Positions 34,883-43,744 of a DNA stretch of 64,000 nt are shown one piece after another (the first letter of the stretch is position 1; each line of letters opens with the position of its first letter). This stretch comes from Paenibacillus apiarius (GTDB lineage Bacteria > Bacillota > Bacilli > Paenibacillales > Paenibacillaceae): the NCBI RefSeq assembly GCF_017052585.1, contig NZ_JAFFHZ010000001.1:2646501-2710500 (forward strand). Direction: 5' to 3'. The notes beneath the pieces are model-generated. The model was not told the DNA's origin and did not search any database. It saw only the letters and a program-made list of their open reading frames with translations. A program made the translations under genes and the position numbers.

Positions 34883-35497
34883 ATGCGGGTGTACGTCAAA
34901 GAGTTTTTCACGTTTGTCGACATCATCCTCACACTCGTCGCAGGGCTCGTCTGTCTCGGCTTCACGATACCGCACCTGGCGCGGGGAGCGGCTTGGATCG
35001 CTCTCGTTGCAGGCATGATTGCTTACGCGCTCAGCGAATACGCCATCCACCGCTACCTCTTTCATTTGAAGCCGCCGCGCAACGCCTTTCTGCGGAACAT
35101 GCTAAGACGTCTCCATTACGACCACCACGTCCAGCCGGACAATTTGAAGCTGCTCTTTTTGCCGGTTTGGTACAGCTTTCCGTTCATCGCCGTCGCTGGC
35201 GCCATCGCCTTTGCCGTTACGGGTGAATGGGGCTTAACGCTTGCGGCCGTCACCGGGGTCATTGCCTATTTGCTTTATTATGAATGGGTGCATTTTCGCG
35301 CTCACCGTCCCATTCAGCCGCTTACGCCATGGGGGCGTTATATGAAGAAGATGCATCTGTGGCATCACTTCAAGAGCGAGCATTTCTGGTTCGGGGTCAC
35401 CAATCCGGTCATGGACAAAGTGTTAGGGACGTACAAAGACGAGAAAACGGTGGCACGCAGCGAGACGGTGCGAGATTTGGAGAAAGGCGGGGATTGA
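34883..35497 (+). CDS. Sterol desaturase / fatty acid hydroxylase family membrane protein
   Basis: A 204-residue membrane di-iron protein. The four histidine clusters of the family are present: HRYLFH, HYDHH, HFRAH and HLWHHFKSEHFWFG. About four hydrophobic segments surround them (roughly 10-28, 34-52, 90-108 and 115-135). The family hydroxylates or desaturates lipids with O2; the substrate here, perhaps a membrane fatty acid or carotenoid, is unknown. The ATG follows GAGGAGG. A terminator separates it from the ABC operon. Confidence 0.88.
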   Translation: MRVYVKEFFTFVDIILTLVAGLVCLGFTIPHLARGAAWIALVAGMIAYALSEYAIHRYLFHLKPPRNAFLRNMLRRLHYDHHVQPDNLKLLFLPVWYSFPFIAVAGAIAFAVTGEWGLTLAAVTGVIAYLLYYEWVHFRAHRPIQPLTPWGRYMKKMHLWHHFKSEHFWFGVTNPVMDKVLGTYKDEKTVARSETVRDLEKGGD

Positions 35498-35505
35498 ATA
35501 AGTGG

Positions 35506-35539
35506 AGCGTCTGCCCGGACTGAAGGCAGGCGCTTTTTT
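35506..35539 (+). terminator. Terminator after the hydroxylase-like gene
   Basis: AGCGTCTGCC pairs (one wobble) with GGCAGGCGCT around nine bases, then six T. Confidence 0.85.
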
Positions 35540-35590
35540 GTGCGGATGGGCCAAGAGGATATCGTGGGTTTCTTTCATATCCGCCCCGCA

Positions 35591-35610
35591 AATCAACCGA
35601 TCGGTTGATT
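35591..35610. promoter_or_regulatory. Perfect 20-bp TetR-type palindrome before the ABC-2 operon
   Basis: AATCAACCGATCGGTTGATT is a perfect palindrome ending 48 bp before the ATPase start. Its form (an ACCGATCGGT core) is typical of TetR-family operators. No tetR gene is next to it; the nearest on this side is at 42865-43479. Confidence 0.7.
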
Positions 35611-35658
35611 CGCGATGTTTTCCTTTCCGGTACGATAAGTTTCAGGAGGGGATTTTCT

Positions 35659-36597
35659 ATGATACCGATGTTGGAAATGAATCATGTATCCAAGTTTTAT
35701 GACGATTATCAAGCGCTGAAGGACCTTTCCTTTCAAGTGCATGAAGGCGAAATTTTATGCTTCCTCGGGCCGAATGGAGCGGGCAAGAGCACGGCCATTC
35801 ACATTTTGTCCACCGTGCTGCGCTACAATGAAGGCCGCATTTCGTTCCGCGGCAAGCGAGTGGAGGAGCAGTTGTCCCATTATAAAAGCAAGCTCGGCAT
35901 CGTGCCGCAGGATTTAGCGATCTATGAGGACGTTACGGCGGAGGACAACGTCAGGTTCTTCGCTTCGCTGTATGGGCTGCGGGGCGACATGCTGCGCGAG
36001 CGGGTTGCCGAAGCGCTCCGGTTCGTCGGGCTCTATGATCGGCGTGACGATAAGCCGCGCGCTTTCTCGGGAGGAATGAAGCGGCGTCTCAATATGGCTT
36101 GCGCCATTGCCCATCATCCGGAAATATTGATTATGGACGAACCGACCGTAGGCATCGATCCCCATTCGCGCAATCATATTTTGGAATCGATTCGGGAGTT
36201 GAGGGATCAGGGCAGCACCATTCTCTACACGACCCACTACATGGAGGAAGTGGAGGAGATCTCGACCCGGATTCTTATTATCGATCAAGGAGAGGTTATC
36301 GCTGCCGGGACGAAGGAAGAGCTGAAGGAGCGGCTCGGGGATGAGAAGTGGATCGAGGTTGAACTGGAAGACGCCAGCGAGCTGCCGGAAGAGCGGCTGT
36401 TCCGCGTCGATGGCGTTAAGCAAGTGGAGAAGCACGACAATCTGCTGCGCATCGCTACGGTTAAAGGAATCGAGAATACGGACAAACTGATGGCCTTTTT
36501 CGTTAACCATGGCATCAAAGTAAAGCACTTCACCAGCTTGGCGGCAAGCCTGGAGGCCGTCTTTCTGCAGCTGACAGGCCGCAAGCTGCGGGATTAG
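35659..36597 (+). CDS. ABC transporter ATP-binding protein (ABC-2 exporter)
   Basis: A 312-residue ATPase. Walker A is FLGPNGAGKST (37-45), the Q-loop is VPQDLAIYEDV, the signature is FSGGMKRRLNMA, Walker B is ILIMDEPTVGID, and the H-loop is LYTTHYMEEVE. The extra C-terminal domain (about 225-312) is typical of drug- and antibiotic-exporting ABC-2 ATPases. ATG 35659 follows AGGAGGGG; an upstream in-frame ATG lacks a site. It forms an operon with two permease genes. The perfect palindrome at 35591-35610 suggests TetR control. Confidence 0.92.
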   Translation: MIPMLEMNHVSKFYDDYQALKDLSFQVHEGEILCFLGPNGAGKSTAIHILSTVLRYNEGRISFRGKRVEEQLSHYKSKLGIVPQDLAIYEDVTAEDNVRFFASLYGLRGDMLRERVAEALRFVGLYDRRDDKPRAFSGGMKRRLNMACAIAHHPEILIMDEPTVGIDPHSRNHILESIRELRDQGSTILYTTHYMEEVEEISTRILIIDQGEVIAAGTKEELKERLGDEKWIEVELEDASELPEERLFRVDGVKQVEKHDNLLRIATVKGIENTDKLMAFFVNHGIKVKHFTSLAASLEAVFLQLTGRKLRD

Positions 36598-36608
36598 GAG
36601 GGAGAACG

Positions 36609-37373
36609 ATGGTACAATTCGTTCAGTCGATCCGCGGATTCGGCATGCTGTGGAAGCGGGACTTCATGAATATGCTCACCAGCCCCGTGATGCTGCTCAC
36701 CAATACGTTGTTCCCGCTGCTGCTCATTCTCATCCTTGGGTATCTGACGAGAGGACAATACGGCGATAAGGTCACCTCATACGATTATTACGGCATTACG
36801 CTGCTCGTCTTTCATGGTTTGAATGTATCCATGACGGCTTCCAACAGTTTCATGGAGCGAAAGCTGCGGGCGAGCAACATGAGAGTGCTGTACTCACCTG
36901 TTCGGACATCGTGGGTGTATTTGTCCAAAATATTTGCGACCTTTGTCTTTACGACCTTATGCATGGGGTTGCTTGCGGTGCTGCTCACGGTCTTATTTGG
37001 CGTTCATTTCGGAGGACAAGCAGCGGTTTATGTATTCGTCGCGCTGGCGCTTTTTCACTTATTTTCGGCTGCGCTCGGCGTCTGGTTTTGCTGCTTGTGG
37101 AAGAGCGAAGAATTAGCGAACAAAATATTAAACGTCGTTAATAATGTGCTTGCCTTGATGGGGGGACTTTTCTTCTCTTGGGACAGCTTGGGCAGGACAG
37201 CGGAAACGCTATCGTACTTCTCGCCTGTCAAGTGGGTGGCGGATGGATTGTTCCGCATCGTCTATGACGGAACCCTGGCGAGCTTCGCACCGCTGGTCGG
37301 CGGATTGCTGATCGGAACCGCGCTGCTTCTGCTGGGCTGCAAATGGACGTTTCGAACGGAGGAGATGGTATGA
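36609..37373 (+). CDS. ABC-2 transporter permease
   Basis: A 254-residue membrane protein with six hydrophobic segments. The ABC-2 coupling region is present (MERKLRASNMRVLYSPVRTSWVYLSKIFATF) and the later helices end with LIGTALLLLGC. It lies 11 bp after the ATPase gene and its stop overlaps the next start (ATGA), so it belongs to the three-gene exporter. The substrate is unknown. Confidence 0.9.
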   Translation: MVQFVQSIRGFGMLWKRDFMNMLTSPVMLLTNTLFPLLLILILGYLTRGQYGDKVTSYDYYGITLLVFHGLNVSMTASNSFMERKLRASNMRVLYSPVRTSWVYLSKIFATFVFTTLCMGLLAVLLTVLFGVHFGGQAAVYVFVALALFHLFSAALGVWFCCLWKSEELANKILNVVNNVLALMGGLFFSWDSLGRTAETLSYFSPVKWVADGLFRIVYDGTLASFAPLVGGLLIGTALLLLGCKWTFRTEEMV

Positions 37374-38344
37374 ATGCATTTGGATGTTTAATGCGGTTGA
37401 ATATGCAGAGAATGGCTAGCCGCAAAGCTTATTTGCTTGTTACGTACCTGATGATTGCGCTGGCGATTGCAGGGGCCGTGCTGCTGGCGAACCACGGCGG
37501 GATGAAGGTAAAGCTGGCTGTCGTCGGGACGCTTGACCGTCTGTCGGGCCTTGATCGGTTTCAAGTGGAGAGTGTGCACGACGCGCCGCCTGTATCTGCG
37601 CTCGTCCGTCAGAAATATGACGGCATTGTCACGGTGCAAGCAGATGGGGCGTTCGAGGTGTTGACGATCAAGGGAGAGAAGCTGGAAGCCGAGATCAGGG
37701 CCGTCTTGGCGGGTGGAACGATGCCGGATGAGCCGCAGCGCGGCATTGGCACGACGATGATGGGCTTTTTGCTCATGATTTTGCTCCTGCAAGGCGTCAT
37801 GTTCCTCACGCTGTTCGGCGAGGATCGCGAGAGCGGAACGCTGCGGCGTACAGCTGTAACTCCGGCTGGCTTGAAGGCCTACCTTGGGGCTCAGTGTCTC
37901 GTTGCCTTCCTTATGCTCTATGTGCCGACGCTTGCCATAATAGGCGTCACAAAGCTCGGATTCGGCATGGAGCTTGGCTATTCGCTGCCAGCCATCGCAG
38001 CGCTGCTTGTCGTCCCCGTCCTGCTCTCCGTTGGCTTCGCTTTATTCGTGATGGCGGCGTGCCGCAGCAGCGACAATGCGGTCATGACGGGCGGAGCGCT
38101 GACCGTGATCACCTGCCTCGTATCCGGCACGGTATACGCGGTGACGAATGAGCAGGCATGGTGGAAGTACATCACAGAGTGGCTCCCGCAGACGCAATGG
38201 ATGAGCGTGGTAGGGGATCTGGAACAAGGACATGCGGCGAGCCAATGGCTCGGTCCGCTGTCATACGTGCTTGCCTGGGTTGCCGCATTTTTGATTGCGG
38301 GCTGGGCCGTCTGTGCGCGCCGATATCGGGCAGGACACTACTAA
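37370..38344 (+). CDS. ABC-2 transporter permease with large outer domain
   Basis: A 324-residue ABC-2 permease. One N-terminal membrane helix (about 18-40) is followed by an extracytoplasmic region of about 95 residues (MKVKLAVVGTLDRLSGLDRFQVESVHDAPPVSALVRQKYDGIVTVQADGAFEV), then five more helices. The loop before the second helix holds LFGEDRESGTLRRTAVTPAGLKAYLG, the usual ABC-2 motif. Together with the smaller permease it probably forms a heterodimeric channel. Confidence 0.9.
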   Translation: MNAFGCLMRLNMQRMASRKAYLLVTYLMIALAIAGAVLLANHGGMKVKLAVVGTLDRLSGLDRFQVESVHDAPPVSALVRQKYDGIVTVQADGAFEVLTIKGEKLEAEIRAVLAGGTMPDEPQRGIGTTMMGFLLMILLLQGVMFLTLFGEDRESGTLRRTAVTPAGLKAYLGAQCLVAFLMLYVPTLAIIGVTKLGFGMELGYSLPAIAALLVVPVLLSVGFALFVMAACRSSDNAVMTGGALTVITCLVSGTVYAVTNEQAWWKYITEWLPQTQWMSVVGDLEQGHAASQWLGPLSYVLAWVAAFLIAGWAVCARRYRAGHY

Positions 38345-38645
38345 TGCGTGGATCAATAAGGCCCCTTTTCAGCACCGAGAAGGTTGCAAGAACCCGAAGA
38401 AGGAGGATCGGAGTGCAGGCGAGACTGCATGAGCACCGGACTTCGAGGGTGAATGCAAGATTCGACGTCGAATCTACTTTCTGTTACACTTCGTGATCAA
38501 AAGGGGCCATGAATGGGATGAACAAGCGGTTCATGGATAAAAAAGCTTCTCTGTTCATGCCAAGCACCGTATGATAGAAGACAGAAGCGCAGAATGGGAG
38601 CCGCAGTGATCCCAGATTGCCAAGGCAGAGTTAGGAGTGGAACGT
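38345..38645. other. Gap upstream of the MalT-like gene, with palindrome
   Basis: About 300 bp with no supported gene. It contains a perfect 18-bp palindrome AGATTCGACGTCGAATCT (38458-38475), operator-like. An AGGAG site (38633-38637) belongs to the next gene. Confidence 0.5.
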
Positions 38646-41258
38646 GTGAAGCTGATAGCGACCCGATTGAAGCCGCCCGCCCCCCGCGCCAATTATGTGA
38701 TGCGGAGCCGGTTGACATATAAGCTGCAGCAGATGGCCGAATGCAAAGCGGTCGTCGTGCAAGGCGCCGCCGGAAGCGGCAAGACGACGCTCGTGACATC
38801 GTTCCTGGCGGAGCACCCGCAGCAACATGTGCGCTGGATCTCGCTGGAGCCGGAGCATAACGATGTATATACATTCTGGTATTACATGCTGGAAGCGATG
38901 CGGACCGACTTGGGCGAGGAATGGGAAATGCTGTCGGAACGACTGGAAGCGATGCCGCAGCAGCATGATCTTCACAATATGTTGGTTGTTATTGTAAACA
39001 GGCTGCAAGCGGTAACGGATTTAACCTTGATCTTGGATGATTTCCATGTCATTCATGAGCCGGATATAACGGATACGTTGACCTTCTTCATGAAGCATAC
39101 GCCTGATTCGGTCCGGTTAATCTTGCTTACCCGGACGACGCCCCCACTCTACTTCGGAGAGTGGATGATGTCAGGGAAGTACATGGATATTCGGGAAGAA
39201 GAGCTGCGGTTTACGGAAGAAGAATCGGCGGCCTTCCTTCAGCATACGCTTGGCGTGCGGCTTGCTCCCGATATTGAGCGCAGGCTGATCGAGCGTGCGG
39301 AGGGATGGGTTGGCGGCATGCAGCTCATGACGCTTGCTCTGCATCGGAAACGAAATGTGCCCTCAGCCGAGTTGCCGGAGCTGAATCCGTACATGATCGA
39401 GTACTGGTCCAATGAAATTTTAAATTCATTATCGGAGGAGGAGAGGGAGTTCCTGATCGCGACCTCCATCCTTGGGTATTTCAATGATGCGATATGCAAG
39501 CATGTGCTGAACCTGCCCGAGGCGCGAACTCTTCTCAATAAGCTGCTTGATCGTCACTTGTTCATTATGACCATTGATGAGCAGGAGGGAATATACCGTT
39601 ACCATCACTTGTTCGGTACCTATCTGCAGAAGAAGTTCTCCGAATGGGAGGACACGAAGCGGCAGGAGCTGCATGTGCGGGCAGCCGACATATTTGAGCA
39701 ATGGGATGACGTGGAGGAGAGCATTAAGCATCGATTGTGCATTGACGACTATGAAGGGGCGATGCGGCTGTTGAAGCAATGGGGAGCGAACGTGCGCGGC
39801 TGGGCATATTTGCGTCAAATTCCGGTTCCGGCGTTGACCGGCAGCTTTGATTTATTGTTTCAGCGGCTGTTTTTGCATTTCTGCAATATGGAGTTCGAGC
39901 TATGCGCCCAGATGATGAATCAGATTCGGGAGAACGTGCGCAGCGATATGCTGGATCGCCTTACGCTCATTTACCGTTTCTTCTTGGAGGATGCAGCGTT
40001 AGAGGAAGAGCTGACCTCCGCATCGCTCATGGAGAGCTTCGAGCGGGCAGAGATTAGCGAAGGCACGCGCACCATCATCGATATTACAGGCGCCATTATG
40101 TTTATGATGAGAGACCGGTTTGCGGAAGGGCTGAAAGGCCTTGAACGCGTGCTGCGGTCGGAGGTCCAGACGAGCAATCCGTATATTCGTTATGTTGCTC
40201 TCATCCTCAAGGGGCAATTAAAAGAATTGCTCGGCGAATTAAAGGAGTGCGAGCATGTATATGCGTCGCTTTTTTCCTTATTGCAGAACGCTCCTTATTT
40301 ATCGGCGCTTAGCATGAATAGCTATATCGGGGTCGCGGGCATCTACTTGAAGACGATGCGTCTGGACGAAGCCGAACAGATGCTGAACGAAGTGCGGAAG
40401 CAGTCCGAACGGTCGTATGTCTCTATGGAGCGGGGCTATTTAATTAACGTGATTGAACTTCATTTGCTGCGGGGCGAGAAGCGTGAGGCATCTGAACGGT
40501 TGGCAGAGCTGTGCGCTTACGATTATTATCGGCAGCCGTCCGCGAGCGCTTCGTTATTGAAGTTCCAACGTCTGCTCGGAGCTGTCGATTCCCAGTTGGC
40601 GGAACGGTTCCTCTCCTATATGAATGAACGTGCGGGTGAAGGCAGTTATATGCGTTATGAAGACAAGCTCGTCTATGCCCGCCTGCTTGCGGACCAGGAA
40701 CGATGGGAGCAAGCATTGCAATTGATAGACGACGTATTGGAACGGACGCGCAAGCACAAGGTGAAGGTGCTGTTGACTGAGGCTTTGCTGTTAAAGTTCG
40801 AGCTGCTGGGCGAAGCTCCGATGGAGCGGAACAGTCAACAGGCACGCGAGCGCGAAAGGCTGTATCTGATGCGGGAAGCCGTCCATTACAGCTACGCCAA
40901 CCGGTATTTTTACCCGTTTGTGCTGGCTGCCGCATTCCCCCATGTTCGCAAGCTGTTGGATACGTTAGGCAACGACTTGAATGCTTCGGAGAGATCGTTC
41001 CTGCTGGAGCTGCTCTCGTACATGCAGCCAGGGCGCGAAGACCGCAAGCTGCTGAGCGATCGGGAGCTGGAGGTGCTGCAGGTGATGGCAAGCGGCGCAT
41101 CGAACAAGCAAATCGGCGAAGTGTTGTGTATTTCGCTCGCGACCGTAAAAACGCATGTGCTGAACATTTATGGCAAGCTGGACGTATCCAAACGGATCGA
41201 AGCCGTAGAGAAGGCGCGCCAAATGGGCTTGCTCGTTGATGAGGGTGGGGTGACTTAG
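38646..41258 (+). CDS. MalT-like LuxR-family ATP-dependent regulator (LAL)
   Basis: A regulator of about 870 residues of the STAND class. The N-terminal NTPase has Walker A QGAAGSGKTTLVTSF (about 39-53) and Walker B LTLILDDFHVI. A WISLEPEHNDVYTFWYYMLEA region and the winged helix follow, then a helical TPR-like middle (about 350-790), and last a LuxR helix-turn-helix (LSDRELEVLQVMASGASNKQIGEVLCISLATVKTHVLNIYGKL). Such proteins switch on genes when a ligand and ATP bind. The GTG at 38646 follows AGGAG by eight bases. The MarR gene follows at once and may be co-transcribed. Confidence 0.92.
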   Translation: MKLIATRLKPPAPRANYVMRSRLTYKLQQMAECKAVVVQGAAGSGKTTLVTSFLAEHPQQHVRWISLEPEHNDVYTFWYYMLEAMRTDLGEEWEMLSERLEAMPQQHDLHNMLVVIVNRLQAVTDLTLILDDFHVIHEPDITDTLTFFMKHTPDSVRLILLTRTTPPLYFGEWMMSGKYMDIREEELRFTEEESAAFLQHTLGVRLAPDIERRLIERAEGWVGGMQLMTLALHRKRNVPSAELPELNPYMIEYWSNEILNSLSEEEREFLIATSILGYFNDAICKHVLNLPEARTLLNKLLDRHLFIMTIDEQEGIYRYHHLFGTYLQKKFSEWEDTKRQELHVRAADIFEQWDDVEESIKHRLCIDDYEGAMRLLKQWGANVRGWAYLRQIPVPALTGSFDLLFQRLFLHFCNMEFELCAQMMNQIRENVRSDMLDRLTLIYRFFLEDAALEEELTSASLMESFERAEISEGTRTIIDITGAIMFMMRDRFAEGLKGLERVLRSEVQTSNPYIRYVALILKGQLKELLGELKECEHVYASLFSLLQNAPYLSALSMNSYIGVAGIYLKTMRLDEAEQMLNEVRKQSERSYVSMERGYLINVIELHLLRGEKREASERLAELCAYDYYRQPSASASLLKFQRLLGAVDSQLAERFLSYMNERAGEGSYMRYEDKLVYARLLADQERWEQALQLIDDVLERTRKHKVKVLLTEALLLKFELLGEAPMERNSQQARERERLYLMREAVHYSYANRYFYPFVLAAAFPHVRKLLDTLGNDLNASERSFLLELLSYMQPGREDRKLLSDRELEVLQVMASGASNKQIGEVLCISLATVKTHVLNIYGKLDVSKRIEAVEKARQMGLLVDEGGVT

Positions 41259-41717
41259 TTGGAAGATACTTATTTGGATTCTATCGAGGTGCTCCTGTCT
41301 CAGGTTGTACGGGCGTATAACTACCAAATGATGAGGATGGTCCAAGATGCCGGGATCCATCCGGGGCAAATGCCGCTGCTTCTCCTGCTGCACGAGCAGG
41401 ATGGCCGCAGCCAGAAGGAGCTTGTCGACAAGATGAAGGTGAAGCCGGCAACCATTACGGTTATGCTCAACCGGATGGAGAAGTCGGGACTCATTGAAAG
41501 GCGGGCGGATAGCGTAGACATGCGCGTGTCACGCGTATATTTGCAGCCGCAGGGAAAAGCCGTAATCGGCCATGTCGAGCAGGTAGTGCATCAGATTGAG
41601 GAGCAGTGCTTCGCAGGGTTCCGCGAGGAGGAAAAAGTGCTGCTCAGGCGCTTTCTTCAGCATATGCACCACAATCTGAGCGCAGCAGGAGCATCAAACG
41701 GGCAGGATGAAGAATAA
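41259..41717 (+). CDS. MarR family transcriptional regulator
   Basis: A 152-residue winged-helix regulator (GIHPGQMPLLLLLHEQDGRSQKELVDKMKVKPATITVMLNRMEKSGLIERRADSVDMRVSRVYLQPQGKAVI). It starts with TTG directly after the stop of the MalT-like gene, so it is probably translated by the same ribosomes. The wing reads DSVDMRVSR instead of the common DPDDRR. No partner transporter follows it; the ABC-2 exporter lies upstream of the MalT-like gene. Targets unknown. Confidence 0.88.
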   Translation: MEDTYLDSIEVLLSQVVRAYNYQMMRMVQDAGIHPGQMPLLLLLHEQDGRSQKELVDKMKVKPATITVMLNRMEKSGLIERRADSVDMRVSRVYLQPQGKAVIGHVEQVVHQIEEQCFAGFREEEKVLLRRFLQHMHHNLSAAGASNGQDEE

Positions 41718-41730
41718 ACCGCAATCCATA

Positions 41731-41759
41731 CAGGCTGTTCCCTTGGCGGGAGCAGCCTG
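41731..41759 (+). terminator. Hairpin after the marR gene
   Basis: CAGGCTGTTCCC pairs with GGGAGCAGCCTG (one mismatch) around five bases. The T run is poor, so it may be a weak terminator. Confidence 0.55.
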
Positions 41760-41804
41760 TCAAGATCTGTGCGGGGCTGCCGTGTCTTCGCTTGCCGTCA
41801 AGGA

Positions 41805-42716
41805 TTATTCAGGAATAAAGTAACTTCTATCTTCTTGATCCAATGCTTGAACGGATGCATTCGGATAGCTCTGTTCGATGAACCTGCATACCTCGGCGTA
41901 TATTTTGGGCTTTCCCGTCATAAATCGCTCTTCATCAGCGTGTTGTTCCCGTATCAACAGCTCGCACATCACCCTTGCGCTCCGCACGCCGTCCGCAATA
42001 TATGCCCGTATCGGTGCGTGAAGTGACGCGGGCAGTCCAGAAGATGCAGCTGCCGGCTGCGGTGCCGCCGGTTCTTCCTGCCATGTAAACAGGTCCAATA
42101 TGATATCGTCAGCGGAAGTTGAGTGCTGTACTGGAGGGCTGTAATGATCAACCAATGCCTTACGTACGGGGGGCTGTTGCCGCAGACGCTTCACTTGCCG
42201 GTCCAATAATGGCAAGCCCAGCTTCAAATGGGACATTACATCTTCCGGCAAGCCTTCTATTCCCAATATTTCCGGATTGGGCTGCCAACCGCTCTTCATT
42301 TTGATGAGCATTTCATCCAATTCATAGTCGATCGCATCGAACCCTTTTTTGATCGCGGATACCATGGAAGCATCGATGCCAAGGTGCTCTTTTAAATGTT
42401 CAATGCCGAATTTTTTGATTTCGCCGGTCTTTTTATGCTCCACCTGGTGCTGATAGCGAAGGGAGCGGCCACATTCGCAACGAAGCTCGGGAGAGACTGC
42501 TCCTGCGTCAATATATCCCGTGTATACCCATTCGTCGAGTAGAGCTTCAATGTCCTCGGGATCGGCATTCTCCGGAACATGATAGCCTTTGTCCTTGGCC
42601 ATCGCATTGGCAAATACCGTTCGCCGTGAACGAACCAACTGTTTGGACAGAAAGTCACGCTGTTGTTCATTTAATTCAGATAGAATGGAATCCCGTTCCT
42701 CGACAGTTAAAATCAA
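41805..42716 (-). CDS. DUF3895 family protein
   Basis: A 303-residue soluble protein. It starts MILTVEERDSILSELNEQQRDFLSKQLVRSRRTVFANAMAKDKGY, and has a CECGRSLRYQHQVEHKKTGEIKKFGIEHLKEHLGID motif (two cysteines, conserved histidines, a small zinc-ribbon-like region at about 79-110). A polar, Ala/Pro/Ser linker (about 215-235) leads to a helical C-terminal domain. I recall this as DUF3895, known mainly from Paenibacillus and Bacillus; function unknown. Transcribed alone, convergent with marR. Confidence 0.65.
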   Translation of the reverse strand: MILTVEERDSILSELNEQQRDFLSKQLVRSRRTVFANAMAKDKGYHVPENADPEDIEALLDEWVYTGYIDAGAVSPELRCECGRSLRYQHQVEHKKTGEIKKFGIEHLKEHLGIDASMVSAIKKGFDAIDYELDEMLIKMKSGWQPNPEILGIEGLPEDVMSHLKLGLPLLDRQVKRLRQQPPVRKALVDHYSPPVQHSTSADDIILDLFTWQEEPAAPQPAAASSGLPASLHAPIRAYIADGVRSARVMCELLIREQHADEERFMTGKPKIYAEVCRFIEQSYPNASVQALDQEDRSYFIPE

Positions 42717-42864
42717 GCTTTATCCCCCCTCGATGCGCCGCTTGATCGATTCCGTGCGCTTTCCTTGGCGGCAGTGCCGCCTATAACGTCTTCTATTAAA
42801 TTGATCCTTAAGAAGAGGGTACCACGCTTTGCGTTAAGCCGCCATTCCATCTTGAGGGAGACAA

Positions 42865-43479
42865 TTACCGCTGGCGGTCGCGGAGCATCCATTCCAAGGA
42901 GATAAATACGCGCTGCAGGAAGTCTCCGTCTCCGCTCGCGTGAGCGAGAAACAGTCCGCCTTCCCAAAGCGATATGATAAGCGCCGCGGTCTGCTTGACA
43001 GGGAGAGCAGCGTGAAGTTCGTTTTTGCTTTTGCCTTCTATTAGGAGCTGTTCTATGGTGAGTGTTTGCTGATGGATGAAATGCCGGATTTTAACCCGTA
43101 CGGCTTCGCTTTCTCTCGAAGTCTGAGCGTGCAAGGTGAGAAACGGGCATCCAGCTTGGCAATTTCGTTGCAATGATTCGTATGATAGCATGCGGAGAAT
43201 GAATTCGATTCGGGCAATGACCGGGACATGATGCTGGGACACGATGGAGGCAATGCCTTCATGATAGTGGTTTACAAGCTGGTCTAAAACAGATAACAGG
43301 ATATCCTCCTTATTTTTAAAATGATAATAAATGTTGGCTTTCGACACGCGGCTGGCATTTACGATATCGTCAATGCTCGTCTGTTGATAACCGGATGTCA
43401 AAAAAAGCTGTGAGGCAATCTGCAATACGACTTCTCGATTGGACGTTTTTCGAACTCTATGGCTACTATTTCTTTTCAT
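42865..43479 (-). CDS. TetR/AcrR family transcriptional regulator
   Basis: A repressor of about 204 residues. The DNA-binding domain is clear (REVVLQIASQLFLTSGYQQTSIDDIVNASRVSKANIYYHFKNKEDILLSVLDQLV); a Cys-containing ligand domain follows (NCQAGCPFLTLHAQTSRE), the TetR_C group seen in YxaF/LmrA-type repressors. The start is uncertain. A longer form from ATG 43518 has a ribosome site (AGAGGAAG), but its start region reads TTGACA-N18-TACATT, a promoter, which would place transcription start right at the ATG used here. No target gene is next to it; the 20-bp palindrome before the ABC-2 operon is one candidate. Confidence 0.87.
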   Translation of the reverse strand: MKRNSSHRVRKTSNREVVLQIASQLFLTSGYQQTSIDDIVNASRVSKANIYYHFKNKEDILLSVLDQLVNHYHEGIASIVSQHHVPVIARIEFILRMLSYESLQRNCQAGCPFLTLHAQTSRESEAVRVKIRHFIHQQTLTIEQLLIEGKSKNELHAALPVKQTAALIISLWEGGLFLAHASGDGDFLQRVFISLEWMLRDRQR

Positions 43480-43615
43480 ATTCGTAATGTAAGATTTTTC
43501 ATGCACCGTTGTCAACATGACTTGTCTTCCTCTAAGGAGGGATTTCACCCTGCAGATGCAGATAAAACTACACTTTACGTTTATATGTGCATATGTTTGA
43601 AATGGGCACTTTGCC

Positions 43616-43652
43616 GCCGTGCCGAAGTCTGGAGCCGGGCATGGCTTTTTTT
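43616..43652 (+). terminator. Orphan terminator in the gap before fhs
   Basis: GCCGTGCCG pairs (one wobble, one bulge) with CGGGCATGGC, then seven T. No gene precedes it on this strand. The fhs promoter -10 (TATAAT, 43690-43695) lies after it, so it would end a short upstream RNA or shield fhs. Confidence 0.65.
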
Positions 43653-43744
43653 GTGTGTCGGAACGTATAGCTTCGTGACGGCAACCATGTATAATAATAG
43701 GCAGATAGAGTCACCTATTACCAATAGAATCAATGGGAGGAATC

